From Bicyclus anynana (Eukaryota > Arthropoda > Insecta > Lepidoptera > Nymphalidae): a stretch of DNA of 64,000 bases. Positions 43,601-52,700 of this stretch are shown piece after piece; the first letter of the stretch is position 1; the number at the start of each line of letters is the position of its first letter. The notes beneath the pieces were generated by a model, which saw only the letters and a program-made list of their open reading frames with translations, did not search any database and was not told the DNA's origin. The translations under genes were made by a program, and so were the position numbers. The stretch covers positions 5,146,001-5,210,000 of the forward strand of contig NC_069110.1 of the NCBI RefSeq assembly GCF_947172395.1, written 5' to 3'.

Positions 43601-44208
43601 CGTTCTACTAAACTGAATTTTTTTTTTCATACTTTTTGGACGTGATTACATAAATTTTAGTTTTTAAATTAGTTTTTGATAATACGAGCTAAAACGCCTG
43701 TCGGCTATGACTATATTTCAACTGTTTAATGACGTCACTATAATAAATCCCTTACAAATGGAGTGTTTAACAATAATATTAGTTAACAATTAGTTCGACG
43801 TTTGTGTGTTAGTGACGTCACAAAATGGACGACAGTATTTATGACGTTTGGAAAATTTGAAAATATTCGTGATATTTAAATTAAGTTATCGATATATTTC
43901 GGACCCTTACTCCATGTACTACACGAAATTGATATTGTTTATATTAAATTTCATATGAGTCAAACCCTATTAATGCTGATTCGTTCCATAGGTGACTTTA
44001 GTATTAAATTAAAATTGAATATGTTGTTATAGCTACTACAATGGCTGGAGACTCTTCGCAGCGGCGGCGGTGGAGCCAGCGGCGTGACGGACGAAAGCCC
44101 AGAGGCGGCGCGACGTGCGTTGGAGCAGTGCGCGCAACATCGCGCCGCTTCACTCGACGCTTGCGCTGCTACCATCGCCCATGGCGAAGCGTTGCTCCAG
44201 GACTTGAG
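29474..44208 (+). CDS. trio: Trio Rho guanine-nucleotide exchange factor, N-terminal 13 coding exons, continues beyond the window
   Basis: Trio is a cytoplasmic multidomain GEF that activates Rac and Rho in axon guidance and synapse growth (established knowledge). Thirteen exons with consistent phases give about 715 residues. Residues 1-165 form the Sec14/CRAL-TRIO domain: DVLPLLQERV, GGRDRRGGPI, FIILIDMRGS, VKPDNFWQKQRT and SQLTPDLDGTLQYDH. From about residue 165 spectrin repeats follow: KMQLDQCFQLRLFEQD, RRHRQLYEHMCQAYTE-like text, VLDWLGNHGEKF and NTYTNAEKLLAAAEELA. All are co-linear with human TRIO, including the LDQCFQLRLFEQD block. The ATG at 29474 has G at -3 and +4; the same frame is closed by TGA at 29459. 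The remaining spectrin repeats and the DH-PH modules would lie right of the window. The last exon ends in phase 2 and no partner exon is seen in the next 20 kb. Confidence 0.96.
30960..31152 (+). CDS. trio: trio coding exon 2
   Basis: Acceptor ttttttacag, donor GAG|gtaata. It encodes SHGFIILIDMRGSPW and ALVVKPDNFWQKQRT, the core of the CRAL-TRIO domain. Confidence 0.96.
31451..31564 (+). CDS. trio: trio coding exon 3
   Basis: 38 codons in phase 0; acceptor ttttttgcag, donor TTG|gtaact. It encodes LEALPKVIDSSQLTPDLDG, the end of the CRAL-TRIO domain. Confidence 0.96.
32088..32268 (+). CDS. trio: trio coding exon 4 (first spectrin-like helices)
   Basis: 60 codons plus one base; acceptor gtaatag, donor G|gtgagt. 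It encodes ELLDRLDDLQEDVARADF and GARRAIDAHADINKR, matching the ML.RLEELQ...LEGAR stretch of human TRIO. Confidence 0.95.
33084..33163. repeat. tandem duplication, 40-bp unit, two copies
   Basis: The stretch 'aaaaataaatttttaaaaaa' + 'ataattttagagtagtct' occurs twice in direct succession without a visible difference. Confidence 0.9.
34263..34370. repeat. inverted repeat, perfect 22-nt arms, 64-nt loop
   Basis: Arms 34263-34284 and 34349-34370 are exact reverse complements with a GC-rich core (ggtgcgggtgacag). It lies inside trio intron 4. Confidence 0.92.
35110..35300 (+). repeat. dispersed repeat family A copy
   Basis: Contains 'ataaagctgaagagtttgtt', 'aactactggcccgatttgaa' and 'ttcctacgggaacgggaacc'; see 19700-20190 for the family. 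Confidence 0.7.
36087..36313 (+). CDS. trio: trio coding exon 5 (spectrin repeat)
   Basis: Acceptor gtctcag, donor AAG|gtatgc. An Ala/Gly-rich stretch is followed by KLWQHKKMQLDQCFQLRLFE, the most conserved spectrin block of the family. GC content is much higher than in the flanking introns. Confidence 0.95.
36400..36660 (-). mobile_element. mariner-type transposase C-terminal remnant
   Basis: On the minus strand broken frames read GFELMEHPPYSPD, then FGLRSTSGVRFD and DKDEDFIRKAIFYV. The HPPYSPD motif is diagnostic of mariner/Tc1-type transposases near the third catalytic Asp. The transposase is truncated and frame-broken, in trio intron 5. Confidence 0.78.
36903..37006 (+). CDS. trio: trio coding exon 6
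   Basis: 34 codons plus two bases; acceptor tatctag, donor AG|gtatat. It encodes MLEWIVNHRTAFLATYVEIG. A LINE tail (36795-36846) ends about 55 bp before the acceptor. Confidence 0.94.
37240..37990. repeat. two copies of dispersed repeat family C
   Basis: 37240-37428 and, weakly, 37800-37985 share 'ggggtaatctctgg'-type and 'ataggctatattttat' blocks, ending in 'cgcggggcgtcgtctagta'. Other copies are at 48066-48240 and 59915-60015. They are probably 3' tails of non-LTR elements. Confidence 0.6.
38028..38179 (+). CDS. trio: trio coding exon 7
   Basis: Acceptor cctccag, donor G|gtgcgt. It encodes FAAACTGGGRPSVARV and ARRLADKRHYAETQI, equivalent to human FAMNC...ANRLVESGHYASQQI. Very GC-rich. Confidence 0.93.
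38205..38280 (+). mobile_element. SINE 3' fragment, third family
   Basis: Shares the end segment ('ttccatcttagattgcatcg' ... 'cagacaagggctaa') with 23630-23690. Confidence 0.55.
38285..38559. mobile_element. GC-rich foldback element
   Basis: Ends 'ggggcacacgatgcgttgcg' and 'cgcaacgcatcgtttgcccc' are inverted repeats, and the interior repeats 'gcggtgcggcgccg'-type words in both orientations. It occupies most of trio intron 7, 50 bp from exon 8, and is far richer in GC than normal intron. Confidence 0.75.
38611..38834 (+). CDS. trio: trio coding exon 8
   Basis: Acceptor tttgtgtag, donor GAG|gtgagt. It encodes EERSAVLSLSVVFHHKAEAY and RQLYEHMCQAYTE, as in human ERSTLLDMSSIFHQKAEKY and YEHITLAYSE. 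Confidence 0.95.
38985..39470 (-). mobile_element. RTE LINE 3' end with partly open frame
   Basis: The minus strand reads CLRDRIRNEEIRRRTKVTDI and AQRVAKLAMG, then RWTEDIKRVTGSRWL. This is the C-terminal end of RTE reverse transcriptases as found in lepidopteran genomes. It is truncated at its 5' side and lies in trio intron 8. Confidence 0.88.
39654..39734 (+). CDS. trio: trio coding exon 9
   Basis: 27 codons in phase 0; acceptor tctttgcag, donor ATG|gtgagt. It encodes VHSTSKKLLYQLDHLVQ, the counterpart of VSQDGKSLLDKLQ. Confidence 0.92.
39853..40050 (-). mobile_element. SINE body
   Basis: Runs from 'acccatattcggctcactgc' to 'gagacacgtgatatttat'; head absent. It lies in trio intron 9. Confidence 0.78.
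40548..40614. repeat. GAT microsatellite next to the trio exon 10 acceptor
   Basis: About 20 GAT units with a few TTG/GTG interruptions, ending about 12 bp before exon 10. The usual pyrimidine tract is replaced by this repeat. Confidence 0.93.
40626..40823 (+). CDS. trio: trio coding exon 10
   Basis: 66 codons in phase 0; acceptor atttaaacag, donor CAG|gtcggt. A Gly/Ser linker is followed by NHVLAVIHQILGHHRALESR and LKLHQRLALLLYKED. A GAT microsatellite ends within about 12 bp of the acceptor. Confidence 0.95.
40856..41285 (-). mobile_element. CR1/Jockey-type LINE 3' end
   Basis: The minus strand encodes LQHRCNVACPSVFYRIYFGE, SSPFYHRTGR and RTAKMWNAPPASVPDTYN, the C-terminal tail of these reverse transcriptases. 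It has inserted against a SINE head (41286-41345). Confidence 0.83.
41286..41345 (-). mobile_element. SINE tRNA-like head, cut by the LINE
   Basis: 'aacccacaccctccggaatc' then 'actgggctatcacggc' is the inverted head of the first SINE family; the body is missing on the left where the LINE begins. Confidence 0.75.
41480..41745 (+). mobile_element. CR1/Jockey-type LINE 3' end, plus orientation
   Basis: Plus-strand frames give TAKIWNALLASVFPGT and TFKASVNMHLLGKRAS, the same protein end as 40856-41285 in the opposite direction. Confidence 0.75.
42038..42275 (-). repeat. dispersed repeat family B copy
   Basis: Starts 'tagcccgcgacttcgtccgc' and ends 'cgcctttataatattagtgt'. Other copies: 49266-49516, 54689-54906, 57373-57520 and 60164-60382. 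It ends about 40 bp before trio exon 11. Confidence 0.7.
42317..42439 (+). CDS. trio: trio coding exon 11
   Basis: 41 codons in phase 0; acceptor tactttcag, donor CAG|gtatat. It encodes VLDWLGNHGEKFLMKNTGIG and KNLHKARTYQKSHEHFE, nearly the human consensus. Confidence 0.96.
42568..42779 (+). repeat. 53-bp tandem repeat, four units
   Basis: Units start at 42568, 42621, 42674 and 42727, each with 'tagatctagacgcccaaaa' and an 'acgtccttt' block. A relative at 57734 has a single unit in front of the same downstream sequence. Confidence 0.9.
42780..43120 (+). repeat. dispersed repeat downstream of the 53-bp units
   Basis: Same family as 57775-58045 (plus) and 70-300 (minus). It contains 'tcttcgccggcgaagacgag' and ends with 'aaggagcctacggcacttac'. 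Confidence 0.75.
43197..43388 (+). CDS. trio: trio coding exon 12
   Basis: 64 codons in phase 0; acceptor ttcattag, donor GAG|gtaaga. It encodes NTYTNAEKLLAAAEELARSG, the strongly conserved NTYTNADKLLEAAEQLA motif. Confidence 0.96.
44033..44208 (+). CDS. trio: trio coding exon 13, last in the window
   Basis: 58 codons plus two bases; acceptor tgttatag, donor AG|gtgagt. It encodes LLQWLETLRSGGGG and IAHGEALLQDL, parallel to LWTWLEELQKEL and IKEGEDLIQQL. A TIR element begins 8 bp past the exon end. Two decayed copies of the exon's last ~60 bp lie at 45135-45226 and 45245-45322. Confidence 0.93.
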
Positions 44209-44215
44209 GTGAGTT

Positions 44216-44393
44216 TATAATCTGGCAAGTTCATTGATGATGTCACAGCAATGATATGCGGGCGGCGACGGGAAAGACTGCGCGGGTGTGTGCAGGGAAG
44301 TGAGGTGCATCAGTCGTGGGTTTTTCTTTCATTGCTACACGCCCCCCGGCCCGCGCGCTCCATCCGCGGTCATCCATCCATTGCCAAGCTATA
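44216..44393 (+). mobile_element. TIR miniature element, family M1, beside the trio exon 13 donor
   Basis: Starts 'tataatctggcaagttcatt' and ends 'ccattgccaagctata'; the core 'gcgggcggcgacgg' matches the other copies. It begins 8 bp after the exon, so the donor GTGAGT is just outside it. Confidence 0.78.
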
Positions 44394-45134
44394 GTACAAA
44401 AGATTTTTATGAACCAGCTCAGGACAGCGAGTAAATGCCCCCGTGGGGCACAAGACCTCAGCCTTGGACCGGGCTGAAAGGACGTAATCGGTGATGATGA
44501 CTAGGTTTGAATATATAGATTTTATGAGACGTTCGGGTAAATAAGGTTAATGTTAACTAATTTATACGTAAAAACTAAAGATTGTCTGGATGTTTGCAAA
44601 ATAAATAAGATTATAAAATTTCAAAATCTATTAAGAATCTCTTATCGTAATTAAATGAAAATTCACACAGTTTCAGCTTCCTTACATTAAACGCGGCATA
44701 TTTCAATAAATTAACTATTAGTATAAACAAATAACAAAGATATTTGTAATTTTGTTTGTACGTCCACACAAATCTAACGATCATTATAATCTACGACGCC
44801 AATAATTCGTGCCGTTTTGTATTGGACGTTTTTCAGGGATCCGTGGCAGTGCCGCAAATATGACCCTTTAAATCCCTGTAGTTCCGAGAGTTAATGATTG
44901 CAGATACCATGTTACTTTTACAAAATTGCTTTACTATTAGCATATTCCTAATTTACATACAGTTTCAAAAACTGTCATCATCTCTGTTGGTGGAGAAAGT
45001 TTCTACACGTCTTGTTCCGGGCTATAGAAGACAATGGTTCGAGGCCTGTACCGCCATTCTATTGGAGAGGAAATGACCCAATACAGATTAGTTTACAAGG
45101 GATTTTGTTCATTTTGAATCATAACTTGGTTATC

Positions 45135-45322
45135 TCGCAACTTTGCTAGACGATTCCTCTGCTACCATCATCAATGGCGAAGCTTTGCTGCAAGACTTGA
45201 GTTGAGTTTAACTTCTGGCTAATTTTGTGTCATAACTTGGGCATCGCGCGACTTAGCTCAATGTTTCTGCGGCTACAATTGTCAACTGCCAAGCGTTGCT
45301 GTAAGACATAGGTGAGCTTAAT
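45135..45322 (+). pseudogene. two decayed copies of the 3' end of trio exon 13
   Basis: 45158-45214 keeps 'gctaccatc', 'aatggcgaag', 'ttgctgcaagacttgag' and 'ttgagttta' in the order of exon 13's end and donor, but the GT is changed. 45268-45320 keeps 'gctacaatt', 'ccaagcgttgctg' and 'acataggtgagctta', with GTGAG retained. Each is preceded by a 'cataacttgg' motif, so the copies are a tandem pair about 107 bp apart. Neither is open in the trio frame throughout. Confidence 0.7.
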
Positions 45323-45887
45323 GTATCTGGGATTTTTGTTTAGACCATCAATTGTGTGGACAAACTTCCGGCTCCCCCTAAAGTGGGTGCACGGGCCCAT
45401 TAGATGCCCCAACGGGAACGACGGGTGCTTGAATACGGCGCTACACGACGAAACGAGAGCCTTCAAAGTATTGGTCAGATAGTCAATGAACTACTTACGG
45501 TCAAAAGGTAGTGAGTTGACCTATGTTGGTTGACCCTAGCTGACGAGCTATATGAAGAGTAGGTTATGTGTGATATGTGTACAGGTCGCGGCCCTCTTCC
45601 GTGTGAGTGTCAGGTGCCCCACGCACACTTTGACACTTTTTGAACACCTTTTTATTTCAAAAGTCATAAGCCCAGTTTGTTGCTGAAGAAACTATACTAA
45701 ACTTCTATGACGTTGGTTTAATACGTGGAGCATGATTTTGCTGTTATGTGATATGAACGCCAATGTTCTGCAATTGTAACATTTGTTCTGGGATTATAAT
45801 ACCTACAAATTCTGACCAATCTTCATACACCTTTGTTGCCCAAATGTCATAACATAACATTATGTATGCCATATTTTAATAATTGTC

Positions 45888-46140
45888 CGGTTCGGGGCAT
45901 ATGTACCTACAACTTTTCAGTTATGTGCGTTTTAAGAAGTTAAATATCACGTGTCTCAAACAGTGAAGGAAAACATCGTGAGGAAACCTGCATACCAGAG
46001 TTTTTTCTTAATTCTCTGCGTGTGTGAAGTCTGCCAATCCGCATTGGGCCAGCGTGGTAGACTATTGGCCTAACCCCTCTCATTCTGAGAGGAGACTCGG
46101 GCTCAGAAAAGAGCCGAATATGGGTTGACAATGATGATGA
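45888..46140 (+). mobile_element. SINE, plus orientation with GAT-rich tail
   Basis: Runs from a partial B box 'ggttcggggcatatg' through 'ggaaacctgcatacc' and 'ctctcattctgagaggagac' to 'gccgaatatgggttgac' and 'aatgatgatgaatg'. Confidence 0.8.
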
Positions 46141-46436
46141 ATGTTTATCCGTATCTAATTTTGAATATAATTGTTAGAAAATGGTTAAATGCTGTGTAAT
46201 AACAGCTTTTTGGTCAATGGATTTACCTTGTTCTTTTAAAAATTCGTCTATAAAAATATTTAAAATTTACAGTTAATAATAAATCTATAGTACTTAAAGT
46301 ACCTAATAATATAAATATTAATGAATTAGGTACCTACAATAAAACATTTCTAGGAGGGCATACATTTTTTTATTTCTTGTTCCTGTCGTCAATATTTTTA
46401 AACTTACAACAACATGTCAGGCGTCTATTTCATTTA

Positions 46437-46600
46437 CCGTCTACGTTGGTAATTCTGATGTTCCTTCAGTTTTACACAACGACGTATCTGTCAAACGCTT
46501 GTCTGTACGTCTTATCGATACCTGCAAAGCCCATTAGACTTCTTAAAGTAGACAAATATACCATTATTTAGGACTTCACCTATTTAGACTAAAAATGCTG
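46437..46600. repeat. duplicated block, partner at 47916-48060
   Basis: Both contain 'gttccttcagt', 'ctgtcaaacgcttgtctg', 'taccattatttagga' and 'ttcacctattt' in order, about 1.5 kb apart in direct orientation. Confidence 0.8.
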
Positions 46601-47190
46601 TCCTGGAGGAGGTCTATCTTACGAATTTCATCAGTTAATAAAATCTTATCTAGAATCGCAATGTCCTCTAGGGTCCGGTTTGGTTTTTTTCTCAAAAACG
46701 AATGTTAATTCTCCAACATTCCGTAAAAGGCCACAGGAATTAACGATTACTTGTGCAAAAATCTAACATTTACTTAATTGATAATACTGCAAAGAACACG
46801 ACATATTAGGTAATAAGTATACGCGTGGAGACGTATGTTTTTAGATTTATATAATTGTATTTATATCCGCTCCGAATTAAATTGATCGTGTTATTTTGCT
46901 CTTTACGTTTTAGTCAACTGCGCGACGCCATCGTGGATTTTATGTTATCAGTCCATGTACGAGTATTTTTGTTTTGTTTCTCGATCTCTACACTGAGAAA
47001 AATGAGCTACGTAAATGAGCTTTGCTGTAGTGTATTGCTGGATAGGTTTTTGAAATATATGAGGGTCTTCTACCAATATTTTCCGATTTGATATGAAGCT
47101 TTTAAAAGCTATTTTGAGTCAAGGTTTCCCACCCTCTACCGGCTAAACGGTTGTTTATTGACACGTGAAAGATTTTTTTATTTGACGTAA

Positions 47191-47242
47191 AGTAGAAGGA
47201 AAACTATAACAGCTACTTAGCTGTTATAGTTTTCCTTCTACT
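47191..47242. repeat. perfect palindrome, 24-nt arms, 4-nt loop
   Basis: Arms 47191-47214 and 47219-47242 are exact reverse complements. Confidence 0.97.
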
Positions 47243-47255
47243 GGGAACTACTTTT

Positions 47256-47311
47256 CTATTACTCTTTAAATGGGAATGGTTACTTAACCATTCCCATTTA
47301 AAGAGTAATAG
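47256..47311. repeat. perfect palindrome, 27-nt arms, 2-nt loop
   Basis: Arms 47256-47282 and 47285-47311 are exact reverse complements, 13 bp from the previous palindrome. Confidence 0.97.
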
Positions 47312-48065
47312 TCAACCAACTTATAAAACATTATTGGAAATCGAAAACTTTATACTAATTCCGTTGTTAATTAAATTAAAAGAGATAAACTTGTTAATAA
47401 GATAACTGAGACTCTGTTAAAACTAGAATGATGCAATTTGGTATGGGTATGTATATTAATTACGTATGACCCTAACATTTTTTTGGGGTTCCTTCTCTAC
47501 ATGCAAAGAGAGTATGAATCGTCTATCCCATGGTGTGGGGTATCGTTATTGGTATTTTTGTACATTATTTAAGGGATTAAAGTACTTGCTTAATCTACGG
47601 AACCTTACACGTACAGTGTAACCCTACACTGCGCGTGTACGGTACCCAACACGCATTTACTTGATTTTAATAATAACTAATGATAAAATATCATTTGATA
47701 ACATTTGCAATATCATCGTCTGATAGATGGTCAGTTTAAAAATAACCCGTCCGGGAACCGGCTAAAACTGCGACTAGTTTTTGTCCGATGTTCCTTTTAG
47801 GATCAATCCCTTACAGAGAATTACCTGCATGTCAGTGCATGAGTATCGGTGGATGATGTCTGTACTTACTCCAACTTTTAATAATAATAATAATATAATA
47901 ATAATAATACGTCCGTCTACGTTGATAATTCTGACGTTCCTTCAGTACGTACCTGTCAAACGCTTGTCTGAACGTCTTATTGATACCTCCAAAGTCTAGT
48001 AGACTTCTAAATCTAGACAAATTATACCATTATTTAGGAGTTCACCTATTTTGATAAAAATTGCT

Positions 48066-48443
48066 AGGTACTATTATAAAGAGGTAAAGTTCGTCAGGTT
48101 GTAGGCGGTAAGATCTATTGAACTGACTTTGAGAATATTTCACGACTAGACAGCAACCTTACTTGTGAATGTGGCTATATTTTATCCCCATATTCCCACT
48201 GGAACTGGTACAACGCGCGTGAAACCGTAGAGTGTTTGTTAGTTTTATCTATACTAATATATAAAGCTGAAGTTTGTTTGTTGTTTGATTGAACGCGCTA
48301 ATCTCAGGAACTACTGGTCCGATTTGAAAAATTCTTTCAGTGTTAGATAGCCCATTTATTGAGAAAGGCTATAGGCTATATTATCTCCTTATTCCTACGG
48401 GGACGGGAACCACGCGGATAAACCGCGCGGCGTCAGCTAGTAA
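48066..48443. repeat. adjacent copies of families C and A
   Basis: 48066-48240 is family C and 48248-48443 family A, in the same orientation. Confidence 0.7.
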
Positions 48444-49265
48444 TATAATATAGAGATTTGGTGAGTAATGTAGGTGTTAGTTGCGTTTAAAAATACCAAT
48501 GAAACGATTGTGATGAAATCTTGGTAAGTTGTGCACCGAAAGTTTCTTGCGTCATAAAAATATTTATTACTAAAAATATCAACGCTAGCTAATATTTTTT
48601 AAACTTCAATAATGTTCTTTTTTACCTTCTCTAAAAATAGTTTATATATATCCTTCTTCATTAGAATTTCGCCTTTTTCTGTATTCTCCTCAGTTGTTTT
48701 ACAGCAGTGCTCCGGAAAAACTTACATCACCATGTTTGGCGGTACAGTTTAGACCTGTAAGATCTGGTTTGGAGTAATTTTTTTTACGAATCCTTTCGAA
48801 TATTATCGTACGGTTTGCCTTGAACAATCGACCATTGGCGAAGTAGATGATTTTCAAACATTGACATAAAAATCTCTTTATAACACATTTGCTCGTAAAG
48901 TATAAAAGTATCGCTTATTTCACCAATTTCAATATCGTAATGTATCTCATTACGCACATGTGCCGTAATGTAAAGAAAAATGCACATGTGTCGTAATATA
49001 AAACCTTTATGGTCCGTCTAAAAGCGGACGGTACTTTTTTAAATCTTAGCAAATTAAGTTATTGGGATTGATATGCTGTTGTTGGGTGAGATTTCTTTAT
49101 CAAAGTCCAAAATCTTCAATTCTCACTATGCACTGGGCTAACAAGACACTGTATACTTGTATTTTGACGTATCCTACTAATAATAATATTAGTAGAATAG
49201 GATTTAAAAAAGTGCGTATATCATTCCCAATAACTTAATTTGCTTCGATTTAAAAAAGCGTTTAT

Positions 49266-49516
49266 AAAAACGCCAAAGTTTATATGGATGTTTGTTACTC
49301 TTTAACGCTAGTTGCGGCGTTAAAGTAAGCGGCGGCGGCTGTTGTAAGTAAAACCGATTTGGATAAAATTTAAAACTAACTTAACTATTAATATAATAAA
49401 TAGATTTTACTCTAGATTAACACATAGGCTACTTTTCATTCCGGAAAAAACCATGATTCCCGCGGGATTGGCGTGAAAAACTTACTTCACGCGAAGTCGC
49501 GGGCGTCCGCTAGTTA
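49266..49516 (+). repeat. dispersed repeat family B copy
   Basis: Opens with 'aacgccaaagtttatatgga' and ends 'gtcgcgggcgtccgctagtt'. Confidence 0.65.
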
Positions 49517-50305
49517 TCAATTAAAATTAATTAATACTTAGTTTTTCTAGTCATTTTAAAATATCTCTTAGAATAATATGAACAGGATGATTTCACTCTG
49601 TTTATATGTGTGTCTAAGTTTATGTTTGCAAATTATATGTCGGTACTACAAGTTGTACTATGTGGTAGTTTGCTTGCGGCGTGCAATGATTCAGCTGTTG
49701 TCCAACTCGTTTACCGTAAGAGGATAAGTGGCTCCAGCACTGGCGCCATACTACGGGATGACTGGGAGTTTCATGCCCTTTTCAAGACTTTCACTATGCG
49801 GACTACCTATACTTCAAAGCTTTATTTTTGTCCTGTGCAAAAACATCTACTGAATATAGTCATTCGAGTAATAAAGCAGCTATACTATAATAAAATAACG
49901 ATTATATAACACTTACACATGTATAGAATTTAATAGTGTCATACAAATGTAATACAAAGAAACTGTGATAATGCAAATTATATTGCATTGTATGGAAAAT
50001 ATTATGTCAATAAAAAGAAATGACTTTACAAATGATTGAATTAGCTTTTGTTGCGTTTTTAGTACGTACGCTTTCGATCTCGCTGATATAGATGTTTGAT
50101 GATGTTATCATTATACTTTAGGTACCTACGTTTAAAAGTTTTTATTCTAACCCTATGTGTTTTTTGGCAACGCTGACAAAGATGTCATCTTGATTTGTCG
50201 AGCTTAATAGCATAACAAACAAACTCACATTCACATACATATTTATAATATTAGTTAAGTTAATACAGCTATTTTTGTTTCTTTATGCTTTTCTGTATAC
50301 TTCAG

Positions 50306-50575
50306 TATCAACCCATATTCGGTATTAACCCATATTCGGCTCACTGCAGAGCTCGAGTCTCCTCTCAGAGTGAGAGGGGTTAGGTCTCTCAGAGTGAGAG
50401 GGATTAGGCCAAACACGCATTAAGAAAATTTTCTTATGCAGGTTTCCTCACGATGTTTTCCTTCACCGTTTGAGACCCATGCTATTTTAATTTCTTAAAA
50501 AACACAACTGAAATGTTGGAGGTGCTTACCCCGGACCGGATTCGAATTCACAGGGCTATCACGGCTCATGTCTGT
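50306..50575 (-). mobile_element. SINE with internal duplication
   Basis: The start 'acccatattcgg' and the 'tctcagagtgagagggatta'-type block each occur twice in tandem. The B-box region 'ggaccggattcgaattc' is present near the right end. Confidence 0.75.
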
Positions 50576-51145
50576 ATCATTCATTAGCTTATAAATTTCA
50601 TTTTTAAATTATCAACACTGTTTATATAAAACTACTCACTAGCACGTCGAAGTGTGTTCAGGAAGTTTCATGAAAATGAAACGGGACCAATCTGGAAGTA
50701 AACTCTTTCAAAGTAAAGAAAATTTTTCAAAATTGTTTAATAAATGACGTAGTTAAGAGGTTACAAATATTAAAAAAAAAATAAACGCGCCGATTTGAGA
50801 ACCTCCTCCTTTTTTTGAAGTTGGTGGAAAATGTCTACTTCCGGTTGCGGAGCTTTTGAGTGCTCAAACATTCGGCGACGGTTTCATTGTGAGCAACCAC
50901 CTCACAATACGAGCCGTCTCAAGGATCACCGCGTTCAGTCCCTTTGATCCAACAGTCTAGTGAAAATTTCTCAAGATGTTCGTCGAAGCTTTCCGCCATA
51001 AGACCATTGACTAAAACGACGATCAAAACAACAAAGGTCTACTCTACATTATATTCATTTTTATGATTGAGATTTTTCGAAACGGTTTTATAAAGTACTT
51101 TTCTTATTATTATATATTTTTTTAATCGTATTTGTTTATACTATC

Positions 51146-51327
51146 ACTAGCTGACGCTGCGCGGTTTTACCCGCGTGGTTCCCGTTCCCATAGGAATATA
51201 TAGCATATAGCCTTCCTCAATAAATGGGCTGTCTTACACTGAAAGAATTTTTCAAATCGGACCAGTAGTTCCTGAGATTAGCGCGTTCAATCTCAACAAA
51301 CTCTTCAGCTTTAAATATTAGTATAGA
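51146..51327 (-). repeat. dispersed repeat family A copy
   Basis: Starts 'ctagctgacgctgcgcggtt', includes 'aatcggaccagtagttcctg', and ends 'cttcagctttaaatattagt'. Confidence 0.72.
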
Positions 51328-52364
51328 AGTATAGATTTCAATCTGGTATACTTCTCGATTTGTTTCTGTTTACCATAGTTTCTAATGGTGCAGTGTGAAT
51401 ACGATGTTCGACAAAATGCCGTGTTGCATTCGCCGCAAATGCATTGCAAGCTCCAACGTGTAGGTACTGGTGCGTGTACATCTTTCGAGTAACGCAGTTT
51501 AGTTCACCATCGGGCAAGACCGCGGAGTGACGTTTGCCTCGACTTCGCGTCCTATACGCGGTTTCGCGCCAACTAAAACAACTCGTTTTAATATATATTT
51601 CGGTTCCGACTCCTTCTTAGCTTCAGTAAAATTATGTTTTGATAGTAATAATAAGACGCTGAAAGGTTGTGTTTTATACATTATATTATGTTCACTAGTT
51701 AATGTGCTACAGGATTAATTGATTGCTAATGTTAGCCTTCGATTAATTTTGTTTAATATGCAGGATCAAGTAACGCTTTTGAATAGCTTTTAATAAATGT
51801 TTAGCAAGTAATATATTATTATGTACTTGATGGTTTCGTTCGTCAGTCTTTCTTTGTGGTGTTGTAGGTCTAGTGAAAATGCTGAACTTATTTTTACCTT
51901 ACTAGATTTTGCTGATATACCCTAAAATATTTAAATTTGATTTAAATCTATCCACTAATTCAATAACAGACGCACAAGCAGTGAAATGGCCATTGTTTTG
52001 AATTCAGAGCTGGATGGACAAATTGAAAAATAACTACATTAAGTCTGTATTATAGTTATGTTCGATTAACTTTCAATGTAACTATCTAAGTATGCAGAAT
52101 AATTAAAATTTTAATTATAAATTATTGCTCCTTCCGTATTGCCATTGAACTTAACGATAACCATCCTACTTCCTGCTAATATTATAATGTGTATTATGCT
52201 GAGTGCGAAAGTTTGATCATTTGTTGCGAAATTGAAACAACGATTATACTTGCACGTTATAAATATATACTTGAAAGAAGAAGAACTTTATTACACCCAA
52301 AAATACAATAATAAATAATAAAAAAACATTACTTACTTGGTTAGTAGATACTTTAATGGTTAGT

Positions 52365-52700
52365 AGAACTACTCTGCGTTTGAATTCGAAACAACATCAA
52401 ATTCGACGTCATTTGACGTGGTACTCTTATTATCTTCTTATCTTATTAGTAGATTACTCTACTTTCGAATGTGAAACAACGTTAGATTCGGCGTCAGTTG
52501 ATTTGGTATGATTCTAATTAGTAGATTACTCTGTGTTCGAATGCGAAACAACATTAAATTTGGCTTCAGTTGGCGTGGTACTATTCTGATTAGTAGATTA
52601 CTCTGCTTTCGAATGCGAAACATCGTTAGGTTCGGCGTCAGTTGGCGTGGTATTATTCTGATTAGACTACTTTGTGTTCGAATGGAAAACAATATTAACA
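52365..52700. repeat. 72-bp tandem repeat, about five degenerate units
   Basis: The 'gattactctg' motif, then 'ttcgaatgcgaaacaac', then 'ttcggcgtcagttg', recurs near 52370, 52446, 52518, 52591 and 52663. Both strands stay open over parts of it because units are near multiples of three; this is not evidence of a gene. Confidence 0.85.

Noticed and set aside
49610..49909. 99-codon frame in the long intron (internal ATG at 49622)
   Set aside because: No recognisable domain, no splice structure and no conserved motif; the length is compatible with chance.
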